A DNA stretch of 64,000 bases from Nitrosomonas nitrosa (GTDB lineage Bacteria > Pseudomonadota > Gammaproteobacteria > Burkholderiales > Nitrosomonadaceae), in assembly GCF_003051105.1 (NCBI RefSeq), contig NZ_QAOO01000012.1:44920-108919 (forward strand). The letters run 5' to 3'. The first letter of the stretch is position 1. Each line of letters begins with the position of its first letter. A program made the translations under genes and the position numbers. Of this stretch, positions 1-9,198 are shown one piece after another. The notes beneath the pieces were generated by a model that was not told the DNA's origin, made no database searches, and saw only the letters and a program-made list of their open reading frames with translations.

Positions 1-239
1 AACCCATACAACCCTGCATCGATTTCATCGTCCGGTAACCCCAGTAGATAGGCTGCAACCGTGCTGCTGATGACACCCACAGTTGCTGCTAATCCTGCGG
101 TTATCCCCCCGACGTACAAGGCAGCCAAAAAAATCAAGCCTGTTACCGCATTGCCACAAAAAAAAACTTGTCCGACTCCCCTAAAAATGACACGTAAGGG
201 ATACGGTATTGCTTTATCAACAGTCCAAGACCATTCCAT
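1..239 (-). CDS. Urea transporter, N-terminal part, truncated by window edge
   Basis: Reading leftwards from ATG at 239, the frame stays open to base 1 and gives about 79 residues. The segment FRGVGQVFFCGNAVTGLIF followed by a Gly/Ala-rich membrane stretch and a final GLYG matches the first repeat of the UT urea channel family (FRGxGQV, N-x-x-TG and GLYGFN are family hallmarks). It would carry urea across the inner membrane. A Shine-Dalgarno-like GGGAG lies about 11 bases upstream of the start. It follows ureG by 130 bases on the same strand, so it is probably the last gene of the urease operon. Only the N-terminus is visible, so completeness cannot be judged. Confidence 0.8.
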   Translation of the reverse strand, partial: MEWSWTVDKAIPYPLRVIFRGVGQVFFCGNAVTGLIFLAALYVGGITAGLAATVGVISSTVAAYLLGLPDDEIDAGLYG

Positions 240-369
240 GGTAATTAGCTCCCAAAGTTTATGAAAAAAACTATGCTCACAGCAACTAAACCAAAATCTT
301 CAAGTACCCTACCCCATCGAGTGCGCAATTTGGTTGTTCGACTAAATAAACCATGAAGGATAGTCCATT

Positions 370-1014
370 TCATTGCGATTTTACTTCATCCAATAATCCC
401 TGTTTTATGATGAAATCAACAATCTGATCAACCCCTTCACCGGTATACATGTTGGTAAATACAAATGGACGATCCCCACGCATTCTTTTGGCGTCACGTT
501 CCATCACCTCCAGATCTGCACCCACATGCGGAGCAAGATCTATTTTATTGATGACAAGCAGCGCTGAGCGCGTAATCCCAGGTCCACCTTTACGAGGAAT
601 TTTTTCACCTGCTGCGACATCGATGACATAGATGGTCAAATCGGACAGTTCGGGACTGAAGGTCGAGGCAAGATTATCGCCCCCTGATTCAACGAGAATG
701 AGATCAAGATTAGGAAAATCGGTTGTCATGCGCGCGATAGCTTCCAAATTAATGGAAGCGTCTTCCCGGATGGCAGTATGGGGACAACCACCTGTTTCCA
801 CGCCCATTAGCCGCTCCGGGGGGAGCGCGTTTGCGCGTAACAGGATTTCCATATCTTCTTTTGTATAGATGTCATTGGTAATGACCGCCATTTCGTAGCG
901 ATCGCGCATTCGTTTGCTTAGTGCTTCACATAAGGCTGTTTTACCGGAGCCAACCGGGCCACCGATACCGACTCGGAGAGGGTTAGGTAATTTACTCACG
1001 TTTTGAACTTCCAT
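370..1014 (-). CDS. ureG: Urease accessory GTPase UreG
   Basis: SIMIBI-class GTPase of 214 residues that drives nickel delivery to apo-urease in a complex with UreD, UreF and UreE. The P-loop GGPVGSGKT is at residues 18-26, the nickel-binding Cys-Pro-His motif at 77-79 (GGCPH), and NKID for guanine recognition lies near residue 155. Length is normal for the family. It is the last accessory gene of ureDABCEFG, five bases after ureF, so it is surely cotranscribed. Nothing looks damaged. Confidence 0.97.
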   Translation of the reverse strand: MEVQNVSKLPNPLRVGIGGPVGSGKTALCEALSKRMRDRYEMAVITNDIYTKEDMEILLRANALPPERLMGVETGGCPHTAIREDASINLEAIARMTTDFPNLDLILVESGGDNLASTFSPELSDLTIYVIDVAAGEKIPRKGGPGITRSALLVINKIDLAPHVGADLEVMERDAKRMRGDRPFVFTNMYTGEGVDQIVDFIIKQGLLDEVKSQ

Positions 1015-1019
1015 GAAAA

Positions 1020-1706
1020 TTATGAACGATAGATTCTGCTGTACTGAACTTCATGCTGCATCGAGAGTAGCGATAATCCTGGCGCCCAGTTAGACAGTTC
1101 GTCATCTTCGAGTTGCCGCGCGTGCGAAGCAGCTGCCTCGATCGCATCATGTAGGGAAAGCAGCAGTTTCTGGCCAGCCATTTGACCGAGCGGAATAGAT
1201 TTTACACAGACCAATACTTGGTTCTCGACCATCGAAAACAGCATACCAAGGAGTGCTTCTGAATGGGGGATAGCAAGTGCCTCTGCTGCACATGCAAACG
1301 CAGTCGGCAAAGGAATTTCAGTCTGATTGGTCAGAAATGTGCTTAACGATTCGTCGGCGATATTTAGATCAATGACTAACTTCCCTAAGGAGTAACCCAT
1401 TTGTATGGTTTCTGCACGAAATTCTGCAGTGTCCCTGGAAGCTATGAAATACTCGGTCCAGTATTCGATCATTTCCAGATCGCGTTTTGAGAGTGCCTTA
1501 AGTAAGCGCCAGAGGATAGGCGCTTCAAAGTCGGCAACAATTCTCAATGACTCTGTGATCCATAATCTCGCCGAATTTTCATTAGTTACGGCGCCGTTTT
1601 CAATGGCTGATTCCAATCCTTGCGAATAGGTGTAGGCTCCTACCGGCAATGAAGGGCTGGCAAGTTGCAGGAGACGAAGCAATGAATTTGTTTGCAGGGC
1701 TGTCAT
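1020..1706 (-). CDS. ureF: Urease accessory protein UreF
   Basis: All-helical urease accessory protein of 228 residues. UreF binds UreD and UreG and acts as a checkpoint during nickel insertion into urease. Recognisable features are the N-terminal [21 protein letters not shown] segment region (residues about 11-31) typical of UreF, the alternating helices, and the C-terminal Arg-rich tail. The start ATG directly follows the ureE stop codon with no gap, which implies translational coupling. Next comes ureG after five bases. Confidence 0.96.
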   Translation of the reverse strand: MTALQTNSLLRLLQLASPSLPVGAYTYSQGLESAIENGAVTNENSARLWITESLRIVADFEAPILWRLLKALSKRDLEMIEYWTEYFIASRDTAEFRAETIQMGYSLGKLVIDLNIADESLSTFLTNQTEIPLPTAFACAAEALAIPHSEALLGMLFSMVENQVLVCVKSIPLGQMAGQKLLLSLHDAIEAAASHARQLEDDELSNWAPGLSLLSMQHEVQYSRIYRS

Positions 1707-2234
1707 TTATGAGTGCGAATCGGAAGGACGGTGAATTTTCTGGCGGACAGGAATAGGTGCGAGCGGGCCGTGCGCGTGGTAATGCCCATCGCCATGATGG
1801 TGATGATGCCCTCCTCCGCTGTAAGCGCCTGATTCGGGTTCAAATTGAGCACTTTCTTCCGTCACGGTTGCCCCTAGACCTTCCAGCATTTGCTTCAATA
1901 CTTCGTCCTGGTGAATACGCAGAAAAGTATCCCCAACCTGTGTTTGAGTATGGCGATTGCCTAAATGAAATGCGCAGCGCACCAGATCATGCAGTGTGCG
2001 GCAGGTAACCCGATAAGTGGGTTCATGCGCAGCGATGATTTGAACCACACGGCCGTCGTCGCTTTTGAGCAGGTCATTATGGCGCAGTACGGTCCCTCGT
2101 GTGGTAAAAATAGCAACTTCTTCACCCGATGCCAATGTGGTTCTAAATCGACTGCTCTCACGCATTTCGTAAGGCAGCACAAGCTGTGCATAAATGGTTT
2201 CTGCGTGGTCTACTTTAGTGTTTAACGTAAGCAT
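1707..2234 (-). CDS. ureE: Urease nickel metallochaperone UreE
   Basis: Nickel chaperone of 175 residues. The N-terminal peptide-binding domain spans about 1-75 and the metal-binding domain about 76-140, with the conserved AFHLGNRH segment at 88-95. The tail is His-rich: GGGHHHHHGDGHYHAHG at about 141-157, followed by a Pro/Arg-rich end. Such tails store extra nickel in some UreE proteins. It sits between ureC (133 bases upstream) and ureF (immediately downstream). The family is unambiguous. Confidence 0.95.
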   Translation of the reverse strand: MLTLNTKVDHAETIYAQLVLPYEMRESSRFRTTLASGEEVAIFTTRGTVLRHNDLLKSDDGRVVQIIAAHEPTYRVTCRTLHDLVRCAFHLGNRHTQTQVGDTFLRIHQDEVLKQMLEGLGATVTEESAQFEPESGAYSGGGHHHHHGDGHYHAHGPLAPIPVRQKIHRPSDSHS

Positions 2235-2367
2235 TTTTATGACTCATTAAATAGCCTAAACAAAGAATAACCTTGCGATCGCGACGATAGCATCAGAGTG
2301 GCCTTGCCGAAACCAAGATACGGGGTTCAGCATGCTCAAAAGGCGCACTCTGTCGTTACGTTCTTGA

Positions 2368-4074
2368 CTAGAACAGAAAATAACGTTGTGCCATGGGCAA
2401 TACATCTTCTGCGCCGCAGGTCAGCAATTGTCCATCGGCACGCACTTCGTATGTTTCTGGATCGACTTCCATTTTCGGTGTCGCGCCGTTATGGATCATG
2501 TCTTTCTTGCGTAAATTACGTGTATCTTTGACTTCGATAATATTTTTATCCAGCTTGAGCTGATCGACCAGGCCGGCGCTGAGTGCTGCCTGGGAAGCGA
2601 ATGTAAAACAGGATGTTTTGATTCCGCCGCCATAGCCACCAAACATGTAGCGGTAGTGCACAGGCTGCGGTGTTGGGATCGAGGCGTTCGGATCACCCAT
2701 CAAGGCAGCGGCTATCATGCCACCTTTTAAGACCATGGAGGGCTTGATACCAAAAAAAGCGGGCCGCCATAGAACGAGATCGGCATATTTGCCAACTTCA
2801 ATCGAGCCGACTGCATGCGCAATACCATGAGTAATTGCCGGATTGATCGTATATTTTGCAATATAGCGTTTTACCCGGAAGTTGTCGTTCCTAGAATTAT
2901 CTTCTTGCAAGGTGCCGCGTTGTATTTTCATTTTGTGCGCGGTCTGCCAAGTGCGGAGCACGACCTCGCCGACACGGCCCATCGCTTGAGAATCCGAAGC
3001 CATCATTGAAATAGCGCCTATATCATGCAGAATATCTTCGGCTGCAATGGTTTCCTTCCGGATACGCGATTCCGCAAAAGCGACATCCTCCGGTATGCTG
3101 GCGTTCAGGTGATGGCACACCATCAGCATGTCGAGATGTTCATCCAGCGTATTGACGGTGTAAGGCCGGGTCGGGTTGGTCGAAGACGGCAAAACGTTTT
3201 CCTGACCGACAACAGCGATGATATCCGGAGCATGCCCGCCACCTGCGCCTTCGGTATGGAAAGTATGGATGGTGCGGTCTTTCAGGGCGGCGATAGTGTT
3301 TTCCAAGTAACCACCTTCATTGATGGTATCGGTATGGATCGCTACTTGCACGTCGTATTTATCTGCAATATTCAGGCAGTTGTCGATAGCGGCGTATGTG
3401 GTTCCCCAGTCTTCATGCAGTTTCAGACCGCAAGCGCCAGCCAGCACTTGCTCTTCGAGTGGAGTCGGAAGGCTGGCGTTACCTTTGCCGAAGAACCCCG
3501 TATTCATGACTAAACCATCCGAAGCACGTAACATGGAATGAATGTGCCAGGGGCCCGGTGTACAGGTAGTGGCAGCGGTTCCCACTGCCGGTCCCGTGCC
3601 TCCGCCGAGCATGGTGGTGGTGCCGTTCATCATGGCTTCTTCTGCTTGTTGGGGGGATATAAAGTGGATATGAACATCCAACGCGCCAGCCGTGACTATC
3701 TGCCCTTCACCGGCGATAATTTCGGTGGCTGCGCCAATGGCCATGGTCACGTTGGGTTGAATATCCGGGTTGCCAGCCTTGCCGATCGCGGCGATTTTGC
3801 CATTCTTGATGCCGATATCTGCTTTAACGATGCCCCAATGATCAATGATGGTGGCATTAGTAATCACAGTATCCATGACTTCGCTGTGATTACGCTGTGA
3901 TTGACCCATACCATCCCGGATTACTTTTCCGCCACCAAATTTGACTTCTTCACCATAGGTGGTGAAATCTTTTTCAATTTCGATAAAAAGCTCTGTGTCG
4001 GCGAGGCGGATTCGATCGCCCGTCGTTGGGCCCATCATTTCCGCATAAGCTTGACGGGAAATTTTTACGCTCAT
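2368..4074 (-). CDS. ureC: Urease alpha subunit (catalytic)
   Basis: Catalytic subunit of nickel urease, which hydrolyses urea to ammonia and carbamate in the cytoplasm. It has 568 residues, normal for the family. The dinickel ligands can be read directly: His135 and His137 (VHIHF), the carbamylated Lys218 ([10 protein letters not shown]), His247 (AIHTDT), His273 (FHTEG) and Asp361 (ASDSQAMGR), plus the mobile-flap Cys320-His321-His322. All catalytic residues are intact, so an active enzyme is expected. It lies 38 bases after ureB. In ammonia oxidisers this enzyme supplies both ammonia (energy) and CO2 (carbon). Confidence 0.99.
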   Translation of the reverse strand: MSVKISRQAYAEMMGPTTGDRIRLADTELFIEIEKDFTTYGEEVKFGGGKVIRDGMGQSQRNHSEVMDTVITNATIIDHWGIVKADIGIKNGKIAAIGKAGNPDIQPNVTMAIGAATEIIAGEGQIVTAGALDVHIHFISPQQAEEAMMNGTTTMLGGGTGPAVGTAATTCTPGPWHIHSMLRASDGLVMNTGFFGKGNASLPTPLEEQVLAGACGLKLHEDWGTTYAAIDNCLNIADKYDVQVAIHTDTINEGGYLENTIAALKDRTIHTFHTEGAGGGHAPDIIAVVGQENVLPSSTNPTRPYTVNTLDEHLDMLMVCHHLNASIPEDVAFAESRIRKETIAAEDILHDIGAISMMASDSQAMGRVGEVVLRTWQTAHKMKIQRGTLQEDNSRNDNFRVKRYIAKYTINPAITHGIAHAVGSIEVGKYADLVLWRPAFFGIKPSMVLKGGMIAAALMGDPNASIPTPQPVHYRYMFGGYGGGIKTSCFTFASQAALSAGLVDQLKLDKNIIEVKDTRNLRKKDMIHNGATPKMEVDPETYEVRADGQLLTCGAEDVLPMAQRYFLF

Positions 4075-4112
4075 TTTTATGCTCCTATAAAATTAGTGCG
4101 CTATTCGGCCTA

Positions 4113-4433
4113 CTATTTAAGCTTACCCATTACTTTCTGGTTAAATCCATAAACGGTGCGATCCCCGGCCAATTCTACGAGCTCGACGGTTCTCTCTTGT
4201 CCTGGCTCGAAGCGGATCGCAGTGCCAGCCATGATATTCAGCCGCATGCCATAAGCCTCTTCCCTATCGAATTGCATAGCGGAGTTCACTTCGTAAAAAT
4301 GAAAGTGTGAGCCAATTTGTATCGGTCTGTCGCCGCCATTGGCAACTTTGATCGTTTTGGTTTTTCTACCGGCGTTAAGCTCGATTTCACCTGGCTCTGT
4401 GAAAATCTCGCCTGGAATCATAGGTAATCTCAT
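4113..4433 (-). CDS. ureB: Urease beta subunit
   Basis: Structural beta subunit of urease, 106 residues. The N-terminus [11 protein letters not shown] and the segments [19 protein letters not shown] and [12 protein letters not shown] are family signatures. It assembles with UreA and UreC into the (ABC)3 holoenzyme. It is separate from ureA, as in most bacteria (Helicobacter has the two fused). The gap to ureA is 33 bases and to ureC 38 bases. Confidence 0.97.
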   Translation of the reverse strand: MRLPMIPGEIFTEPGEIELNAGRKTKTIKVANGGDRPIQIGSHFHFYEVNSAMQFDREEAYGMRLNIMAGTAIRFEPGQERTVELVELAGDRTVYGFNQKVMGKLK

Positions 4434-4466
4434 GGTTTTCTCCTGGATCTAATGGGTATCTTCTAT

Positions 4467-4769
4467 TCATGGAATGGGATTATGGACAGTGACCAGCTTT
4501 GTCCCATCGGGAAACGTCGCTTCGACTTGGATATCCGGAATCATTTCAGGCACCCCTTCCATGACATCCGCGCGGGTCAGCACTTTACGGCCAGCTGTCA
4601 TCAGTTCGGCAACCGTGCGGCCATCTCTTGCGCCTTCCAATACCGCACAAGTGATCAGTGCAACCGCTTCTGGGTGGTTGAGACGCAGCCCGCGAGCTTT
4701 ACGGCGCTCGGCAAGCAATCCGGCAGTGAATATTTGTAATTTGTCTTTTTCTCTCGGTGTGAGGTCCAT
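4467..4769 (-). CDS. ureA: Urease gamma subunit
   Basis: Smallest urease subunit, 100 residues. It begins [23 protein letters not shown], a near-invariant start for the family, and contains [24 protein letters not shown]. It joins UreB and UreC in the trimer of heterotrimers. The gene lies 92 bases downstream of ureD, the largest gap in the structural part of the operon. Confidence 0.97.
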   Translation of the reverse strand: MDLTPREKDKLQIFTAGLLAERRKARGLRLNHPEAVALITCAVLEGARDGRTVAELMTAGRKVLTRADVMEGVPEMIPDIQVEATFPDGTKLVTVHNPIP

Positions 4770-4861
4770 AGTGCTTCTCCTTGGTAAAAATGCATATTTG
4801 ATTTGCCAATGTTACTGCTAAACACATTATTAAAATTCATCAATAGACATGCTGAATATCA

Positions 4862-5806
4862 TCAGGTGTTCCACATGCGTGGCACGATTGCGGCACGTCC
4901 GAGGATTTCTGGGCGAAACAATGACCAGGCGCATAGCATGACGTGCCGTGCTACTTCGCTGGAATTCCCCAAGTAGCGGATAACAACGATGGATTTAAAT
5001 TGGGATATGCCAATCTGACCAATGCCTTTGCTAATGTTTTCAGTCTCTGCACGTGCTAAATCGATCAATGGTTGAGGAAGCGTTTTTCCTGTCAGTATCA
5101 ACGTAGCGCAGACAGTTTTGCCGGAGAGCGCAAGTGAATCTTTCATGGCCGAACTTCCACCTTGAAGTCGAATCTGTTCAAGCCAAATCATTTTTCCATC
5201 TCGAAGAATACGGGTACGTTGTCTGATCTGACCATTGTTGAACGATTCACCATAGGCCGTTCGTCCAAAGCAGAGAATTTCGCATCCAATATAGACTGCG
5301 TCTTTCTCTAGATTGACCCGATGGTCAACTATCACATCCGCATTGTCGTAGAAGATGGTTTCTTGGGGTACCCATTCGAGCACCCCACCCGCTTGTACGT
5401 CGATGCTGATTTGCTGATGCGAGACATGTCCGTTGGCTTTATACCACTTGCTTGCGCCTGGGGTGGTGATTTGCGCGCTTGCAGAAGCACCTACGCGTGC
5501 CGAGATACTCAACTCGTCACCGCCGGCGACGCCACCGGGCGGGTGCACAATAACGACGTGACATACTTCTTTACCTTCCGGATAAAAAGGTTTTTGTACC
5601 AATAGTGGGCCATAATGATTTCTTTCTGTCAGCCGAGTGGTGACGCCATCCTTTTCGAATCCCAACGATAAGCTTGCTTGTAGAGGGGTATGTATGACAC
5701 TCGCAGCCGAATGCAAGGCATGAAGGAGATGAGGAGCTTCCTTTTTTGAAGTTGTTTGATTCATTCGTTGATTGGCAAGGGTTGCGCCAAGCACTGCTCG
5801 ATTCAT
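4862..5806 (-). CDS. ureD: Urease accessory protein UreD
   Basis: UreD (UreH) is the first accessory factor to bind apo-urease and scaffolds UreF and UreG for nickel insertion. The protein has 314 residues. Family motifs visible include the HPPGGVAGGDEL stretch near residues 109-120, TTPGASKWYKA near 134-144, and the segment around WVPQETIFYDNA. Placing ureD in front of ureA is common in proteobacteria. A porin gene ends 45 bases upstream on the same strand and probably shares the transcript. Confidence 0.95.
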   Translation of the reverse strand: MNRAVLGATLANQRMNQTTSKKEAPHLLHALHSAASVIHTPLQASLSLGFEKDGVTTRLTERNHYGPLLVQKPFYPEGKEVCHVVIVHPPGGVAGGDELSISARVGASASAQITTPGASKWYKANGHVSHQQISIDVQAGGVLEWVPQETIFYDNADVIVDHRVNLEKDAVYIGCEILCFGRTAYGESFNNGQIRQRTRILRDGKMIWLEQIRLQGGSSAMKDSLALSGKTVCATLILTGKTLPQPLIDLARAETENISKGIGQIGISQFKSIVVIRYLGNSSEVARHVMLCAWSLFRPEILGRAAIVPRMWNT

Positions 5807-5851
5807 AATTAGTTATGGTTATTTAAGATGAAAATATGAGATGCCATCTCG

Positions 5852-7243
5852 CTAAATCTGGATTTGAAATGATATTTTGAAGATATCCACGGCGCGCCCA
5901 GTTACACCAGGCGCATAATTGAGTCCTTTGGTAAAAAGATCGCCATGTTGGTAATAAGCTGAGATACGTGCGTTGAAGCCATCGATAATATAATTGAGGC
6001 CTGCTTCGATTTCTTCCCTGTTGCTGCTGCGATTGGGTTGCACGCTGGTAAATCTGCCGTACGGCTGGAATTGCCCGATCCCTATTTTCGTGGGGATTAA
6101 ATAAAGGCCCGTGACGGTCCATGATTTACCGTCAAATATACAAAAACAATCACGATCAGCGAATGCCGCTGTCGAATAATCGGCGTAGAATTGTTTATAC
6201 TCGGCGTTGGCCGTGACCACGCCTAAATTACGAGGTAAAACTTTTTCCAGGAGCGCATCGCCTACGAAACCCAGAAAATCACTGCGATGCGCAAGGGAGC
6301 CCGCCCCATTTTTCTGGTAGGACATACCAAAGGCGAGTGCGAGAATATCGCCTGCTTTGCCGTAATAGGTTCCCGCGGTGTAATAGCCTGGATTTTTTTC
6401 CGGATTCCAAAAATTATAAGTAAAACGTGCGGCGGTGAGTACACTGCCTCCTGTATTGGGTCCTGCAAGATTAGAAGATTGGAGGCCGCGATAAACCCCC
6501 ATTGCATAGCCTAGCGTACCTGGAACAAAACCTGGTTCCACGCTTCCCCATAAGGTTGCACCATCATCCCGCCCGTACCGGCCAGCCCCCCCATTGCCGA
6601 ATTTAACGCTAAAGTCCTGGGAGAAGAAAGGTGTCTTGAATCCATCATGTGTGGCATGGAAGAAAGGCCCATTGAGCTCACCCCGTTCGGTAGGTACCAG
6701 CATTCGTCCTCCCCAGACATTGAAATAACGGTTGAACTCGAATTTAGCTATCGCATCGAGAATGTTATATGACATCTTGGGATTATCATTCGCGCCGGTA
6801 TTGTTACAGAAGAAACATTCCGTATTGATTTCGAATTTGAGGTACTGATGAAATTGCCCGTTCAGATAAAGCCGCGCGTTATCGATACTAAAATCACCAT
6901 TCAAGTTACCTGACCTTTGGTTCTCCGCCCATAGCCCTGTCCCACGAAACCCTGCACCCAAGCTGATCCACCTGGTTTCGTCAGCTTGTACTTTTAGTCT
7001 GTCGGAAATCGGTTTGACGGATACATCTACGGAATAGGCATAAGATGATGAGAGCAGCAAAAGGATAGATGCAAGTACGGCAGCCACAGAAAAAATAGTA
7101 TGCTTTTTACATAGATAGAAAAGCGAGCCAGGTGCTGATGGGCTAGATGAGCTGCGTTTTATATTGCTCATATTGTTTTTCGCGTTTGTTCCATCGTGCA
7201 TATTCCATCCATCCCCTTTAACTAACTCTTTATCCATGTTCAT
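5852..7243 (-). CDS. Outer-membrane beta-barrel porin (OprO/OprP-like) leading the urease operon
   Basis: Up to 463 residues. A hydrophobic signal core at about 49-70 is followed by aromatic-rich, alternating strands ending in ISFQIQI with an aromatic near the C-terminus, as in outer-membrane barrels. It resembles phosphate-selective porin O/P-type proteins (segments like WGGRMLVPTERGE and LDAIAKFEFNRYFNVW). The first ATG at 7243 leaves a long n-region without a clear ribosome site; ATG at 7201, preceded by AAAGGGG, or ATG at 7171 would give a more usual signal peptide. Four cysteines (143, 146, 366, 368 from the first ATG) are odd for a porin. Its place suggests a role in urea entry, which is inference only. 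Confidence 0.75.
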   Translation of the reverse strand: MNMDKELVKGDGWNMHDGTNAKNNMSNIKRSSSSPSAPGSLFYLCKKHTIFSVAAVLASILLLLSSSYAYSVDVSVKPISDRLKVQADETRWISLGAGFRGTGLWAENQRSGNLNGDFSIDNARLYLNGQFHQYLKFEINTECFFCNNTGANDNPKMSYNILDAIAKFEFNRYFNVWGGRMLVPTERGELNGPFFHATHDGFKTPFFSQDFSVKFGNGGAGRYGRDDGATLWGSVEPGFVPGTLGYAMGVYRGLQSSNLAGPNTGGSVLTAARFTYNFWNPEKNPGYYTAGTYYGKAGDILALAFGMSYQKNGAGSLAHRSDFLGFVGDALLEKVLPRNLGVVTANAEYKQFYADYSTAAFADRDCFCIFDGKSWTVTGLYLIPTKIGIGQFQPYGRFTSVQPNRSSNREEIEAGLNYIIDGFNARISAYYQHGDLFTKGLNYAPGVTGRAVDIFKISFQIQI

Positions 7244-7389
7244 CTAACAAGCTCAGTCGATGAGCTATATATATTGTCAGACATTAAAAAATGTACCTAT
7301 GCTTTTCTACTTCTACTAACCTTCAATTTAGTATAAATGCAAATTTTCTACTGATGTATTTGTAATACACTTTGGGTTATTTGTGTGAA

Positions 7390-7404
7390 TGATAATGATT
7401 ATGA
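7390..7404. promoter_or_regulatory. Fur-box-like 7-1-7 inverted site
   Basis: The bases TGATAATGATTATGA match the 7-1-7 Fur motif TGATAAT-N-ATTATCA at 13 of 14 informative positions. The site lies between divergent genes, 147 bases from the porin start and 179 bases from the cytochrome start, so which one it controls is unclear. Fur binding is inferred from the pattern only. Confidence 0.5.
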
Positions 7405-7503
7405 ATTGAAACTGACTTTATTATCGTGGTTTCGGTTTCTTATCATAGTTCGTTTGTTTTGTTGTTAGCTAGCCTACACCCTGCCTGATTCCGTAATGAA
7501 GGT

Positions 7504-7533
7504 TTGACAAGCGGAGTCGTATCTGGGTATGGT
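7504..7533 (+). promoter_or_regulatory. Candidate sigma-70 promoter of the cytochrome lipoprotein gene
   Basis: A perfect -35 hexamer TTGACA (7504-7509) is followed after 18 bases by TATGGT (7528-7533) as a weaker -10. The start codon at 7583 lies about 43 bases past the expected transcription start. Confidence 0.45.
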
Positions 7534-7582
7534 TGATAGCTCGGTATGGTCTTTTGGCTATACAAAATCTGGAGAGAGTGAA

Positions 7583-7894
7583 ATGAAAAAAATGAATATT
7601 GGATTGATATTGTCGCTGTTGATAATTTTAGTGGGCTGTGGAAAAAGTAATGATTATGCGCCTGGCGCGGACGACAGCGGGGAGCGGATTTTCAGTACGG
7701 CTTGTACCGAGTGTCATAAACCATTAAGCCAGGATGTTGCGATGCTGCTCAGTGAAAAAATGGCTAATAAAGAGGCGATTATCAACAAAGTACAGACAGG
7801 CAGCATGAGAATGCCAGCTTTCAAGAATATTCAAGGTGAGGCGGCGGATCGATTGGCGGAATATATTTTGACGCATAGCGACAAGAATAGATAA
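7583..7894 (+). CDS. Mono-haem c-type cytochrome lipoprotein
   Basis: A 103-residue lipoprotein with a signal sequence ending in a LVGC lipobox, one haem-binding CTECH motif and a MPAF segment that likely supplies the distal Met ligand, so a small class I cytochrome c anchored in the envelope. The start at 7583 is chosen because GGAGAG lies just upstream and the signal peptide begins there; the frame is open 18 codons further up. It is clearly paralogous to the gene at 39753-40055 (same order: lipobox, CxxCH, MAN-EAII, MPAF, AEYIL). Redox partner unknown. Confidence 0.85.
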   Translation: MKKMNIGLILSLLIILVGCGKSNDYAPGADDSGERIFSTACTECHKPLSQDVAMLLSEKMANKEAIINKVQTGSMRMPAFKNIQGEAADRLAEYILTHSDKNR

Positions 7895-8280
7895 TTTTTC
7901 AAGCTTCTGTAATAGGGGTGAATAAGCATTTTCCTTTGATAATTAACAATTGTTTGATGCATGTATTGGTTATGTGGCTTTGAATGAACATCTGTTTGTC
8001 ATCAAATTGCCGTACAGCATATAAAATTTGTATTTGTCGATATAATGCGGTATGGTTACGACTGACTGGTCAGCTTGATTTAGCTTGATTTGTAAGTAAC
8101 GATCATGGGATTTTCTGTGCTGGATAAAGGCGCGAAATTGTGATTATAAACAAGGCAGGTCTGGCTGGTGGGTCTTATTCACGAGAGAAAATCTATTCTC
8201 AATTCTACGAAAGTGCATCAGAGATGTCTTGAAAATAATTTCAAGAGTCCAATTTTTTATTTTATAAAAGGAGGTGTCTG
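7895..8280 (+). other. Intergenic leader region of the helical lipoprotein gene
   Basis: About 385 A/T-rich bases without a convincing gene. It contains a possible -10 (TATAAT) near 8040 and the stem-loop at 8227-8246 just before the ribosome binding site of the next gene. Confidence 0.5.
8227..8257 (+). terminator. Stem-loop with T-tract just upstream of the lipoprotein start
   Basis: TCTTGAAA (8227-8234) and TTTCAAGA (8239-8246) form a perfect 8-bp stem with a 4-base loop, followed within five bases by a TTTTTTATTTT tract. This looks like a weak intrinsic terminator, yet it sits inside the leader, about 34 bases before the start codon, so it could be an attenuator. The stem is A/T-rich and not strong. 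Confidence 0.4.
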
Positions 8281-8625
8281 ATGAACAAACTTACTTTGTC
8301 AATATCTTTGCTTCTTCTTTCTTTTCTTGTTGCTGGTTGTTCTGGACAAGAGGGAACTGCGGAGCAAGTGGGCAAGAAAATAGATGAATCTGTAGACAGC
8401 AGTAAACAAGCTATCGATGAAGCGATTGATAAAGCGGCTAAAAAGATAGAGGAGTTAGGTGACGCAACCGAAGGGCCCGCTGAACGGACAGGTGAAAAAA
8501 TAGATGAATCAATGGAAAGTATGAAAGAATCTATGAGCGAAGCCTACGATAATGCCGCAGAGAAAACGGAAGAAGCGGGTGATGCTTTAAAAGATAAAGC
8601 AGAAGCCGCGAGTGGTGGCTATTAG
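8281..8625 (+). CDS. Small lipoprotein with a duplicated helical repeat
   Basis: A 114-residue protein preceded by a strong AAAGGAGGT ribosome binding site. The signal peptide ends in the lipobox VAGC at about residue 20. The rest is charged and predicted helical, built from two similar units of about 38 residues, each containing GEKIDES / GKKIDES, then Ala/Glu/Lys-rich heptads ending in GDA. The pattern recalls coiled-coil envelope lipoproteins and YtjA/CsbD-like stress proteins but I cannot assign a named family. Probably an envelope structural or stress protein. Confidence 0.8.
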   Translation: MNKLTLSISLLLLSFLVAGCSGQEGTAEQVGKKIDESVDSSKQAIDEAIDKAAKKIEELGDATEGPAERTGEKIDESMESMKESMSEAYDNAAEKTEEAGDALKDKAEAASGGY

Positions 8626-9198
8626 TATCAATAATTAAGAAACCTATTCTTAAGTAAACCCTAGAAGTCGAGAATAAAACCGGATAGCGTGTATTGCTTG
8701 TAACTCGGAAACCGGCGATTGCCGTGGTAGACAGAAAAGCATGGAATAATAATCGCAGATGCCGCTTAGGTATTCTTTTGCTTTTTTGGGCGAGAGGCTG
8801 TAAAAAAATCGTAACGAGTACCTTCCGGCATAGTACATAGTGATTGGAGGGGTGGTATATTTTTTCATGGCCTCTACTAGAGTTAGGCATGGCCAGCACT
8901 AAGCATGTGATGCTGTGTCAAAAACTATCGTATCACCATTGCAATGGAATCGAAGAATATCCGATTTCCCCTGCGCTTAGCATCAAGTCAGAAATTGGTA
9001 TCAAGCAGGTACAAAGCTATTCTATTTCTCTCGCTTCTAGGAATACGATAAAAAGTCTTTAGGGTTATCTCTACAAATTCACAGTCTTAAACAAGATGAG
9101 GCGAGAGCAAATAATGCTGTCGTGGCCTATGATCGATAGGTAAGGAAACATTTTCGGTGAGCGACGATGTATTGTGAAGAAATAGGGATGTTTAGAGA
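8626..9198. other. Non-coding or decayed stretch
   Basis: No convincing gene in about 570 bases. Open frames of 72 codons exist on both strands (8650-8868 minus, 8844-9062 plus) but neither has a good start signal or a family I recognise, and base composition drops compared with the neighbours. It continues into the apparent gene relic at 9199-9508. Confidence 0.5.

Larger units (their letters stand above)
7244..7582. other. Divergent intergenic region between porin-urease operon and cytochrome lipoprotein
   Basis: About 340 A/T-rich bases with no gene. It must hold the promoters of both flanking units. I see a Fur-box-like site at 7390-7404 and a plausible plus-strand promoter at 7504-7533, described separately. 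No sigma-54 (GG-N10-GC) element was evident for the urease direction. Confidence 0.6.

Noticed and set aside
2290..2355. Imperfect stem between ureC and ureE
   Set aside because: About one base in five is mismatched and no T-run follows; not enough for a terminator call.
3025..3513. 162-codon open frame opposite ureC
   Set aside because: The opposite strand carries intact catalytic ureC; this frame is a shadow with no ribosome site or known motif.
8650..8868. 72-codon minus-strand frame after the helical lipoprotein
   Set aside because: Ends in protein-like text but has no ribosome site and no family; kept only as part of the non-coding stretch.
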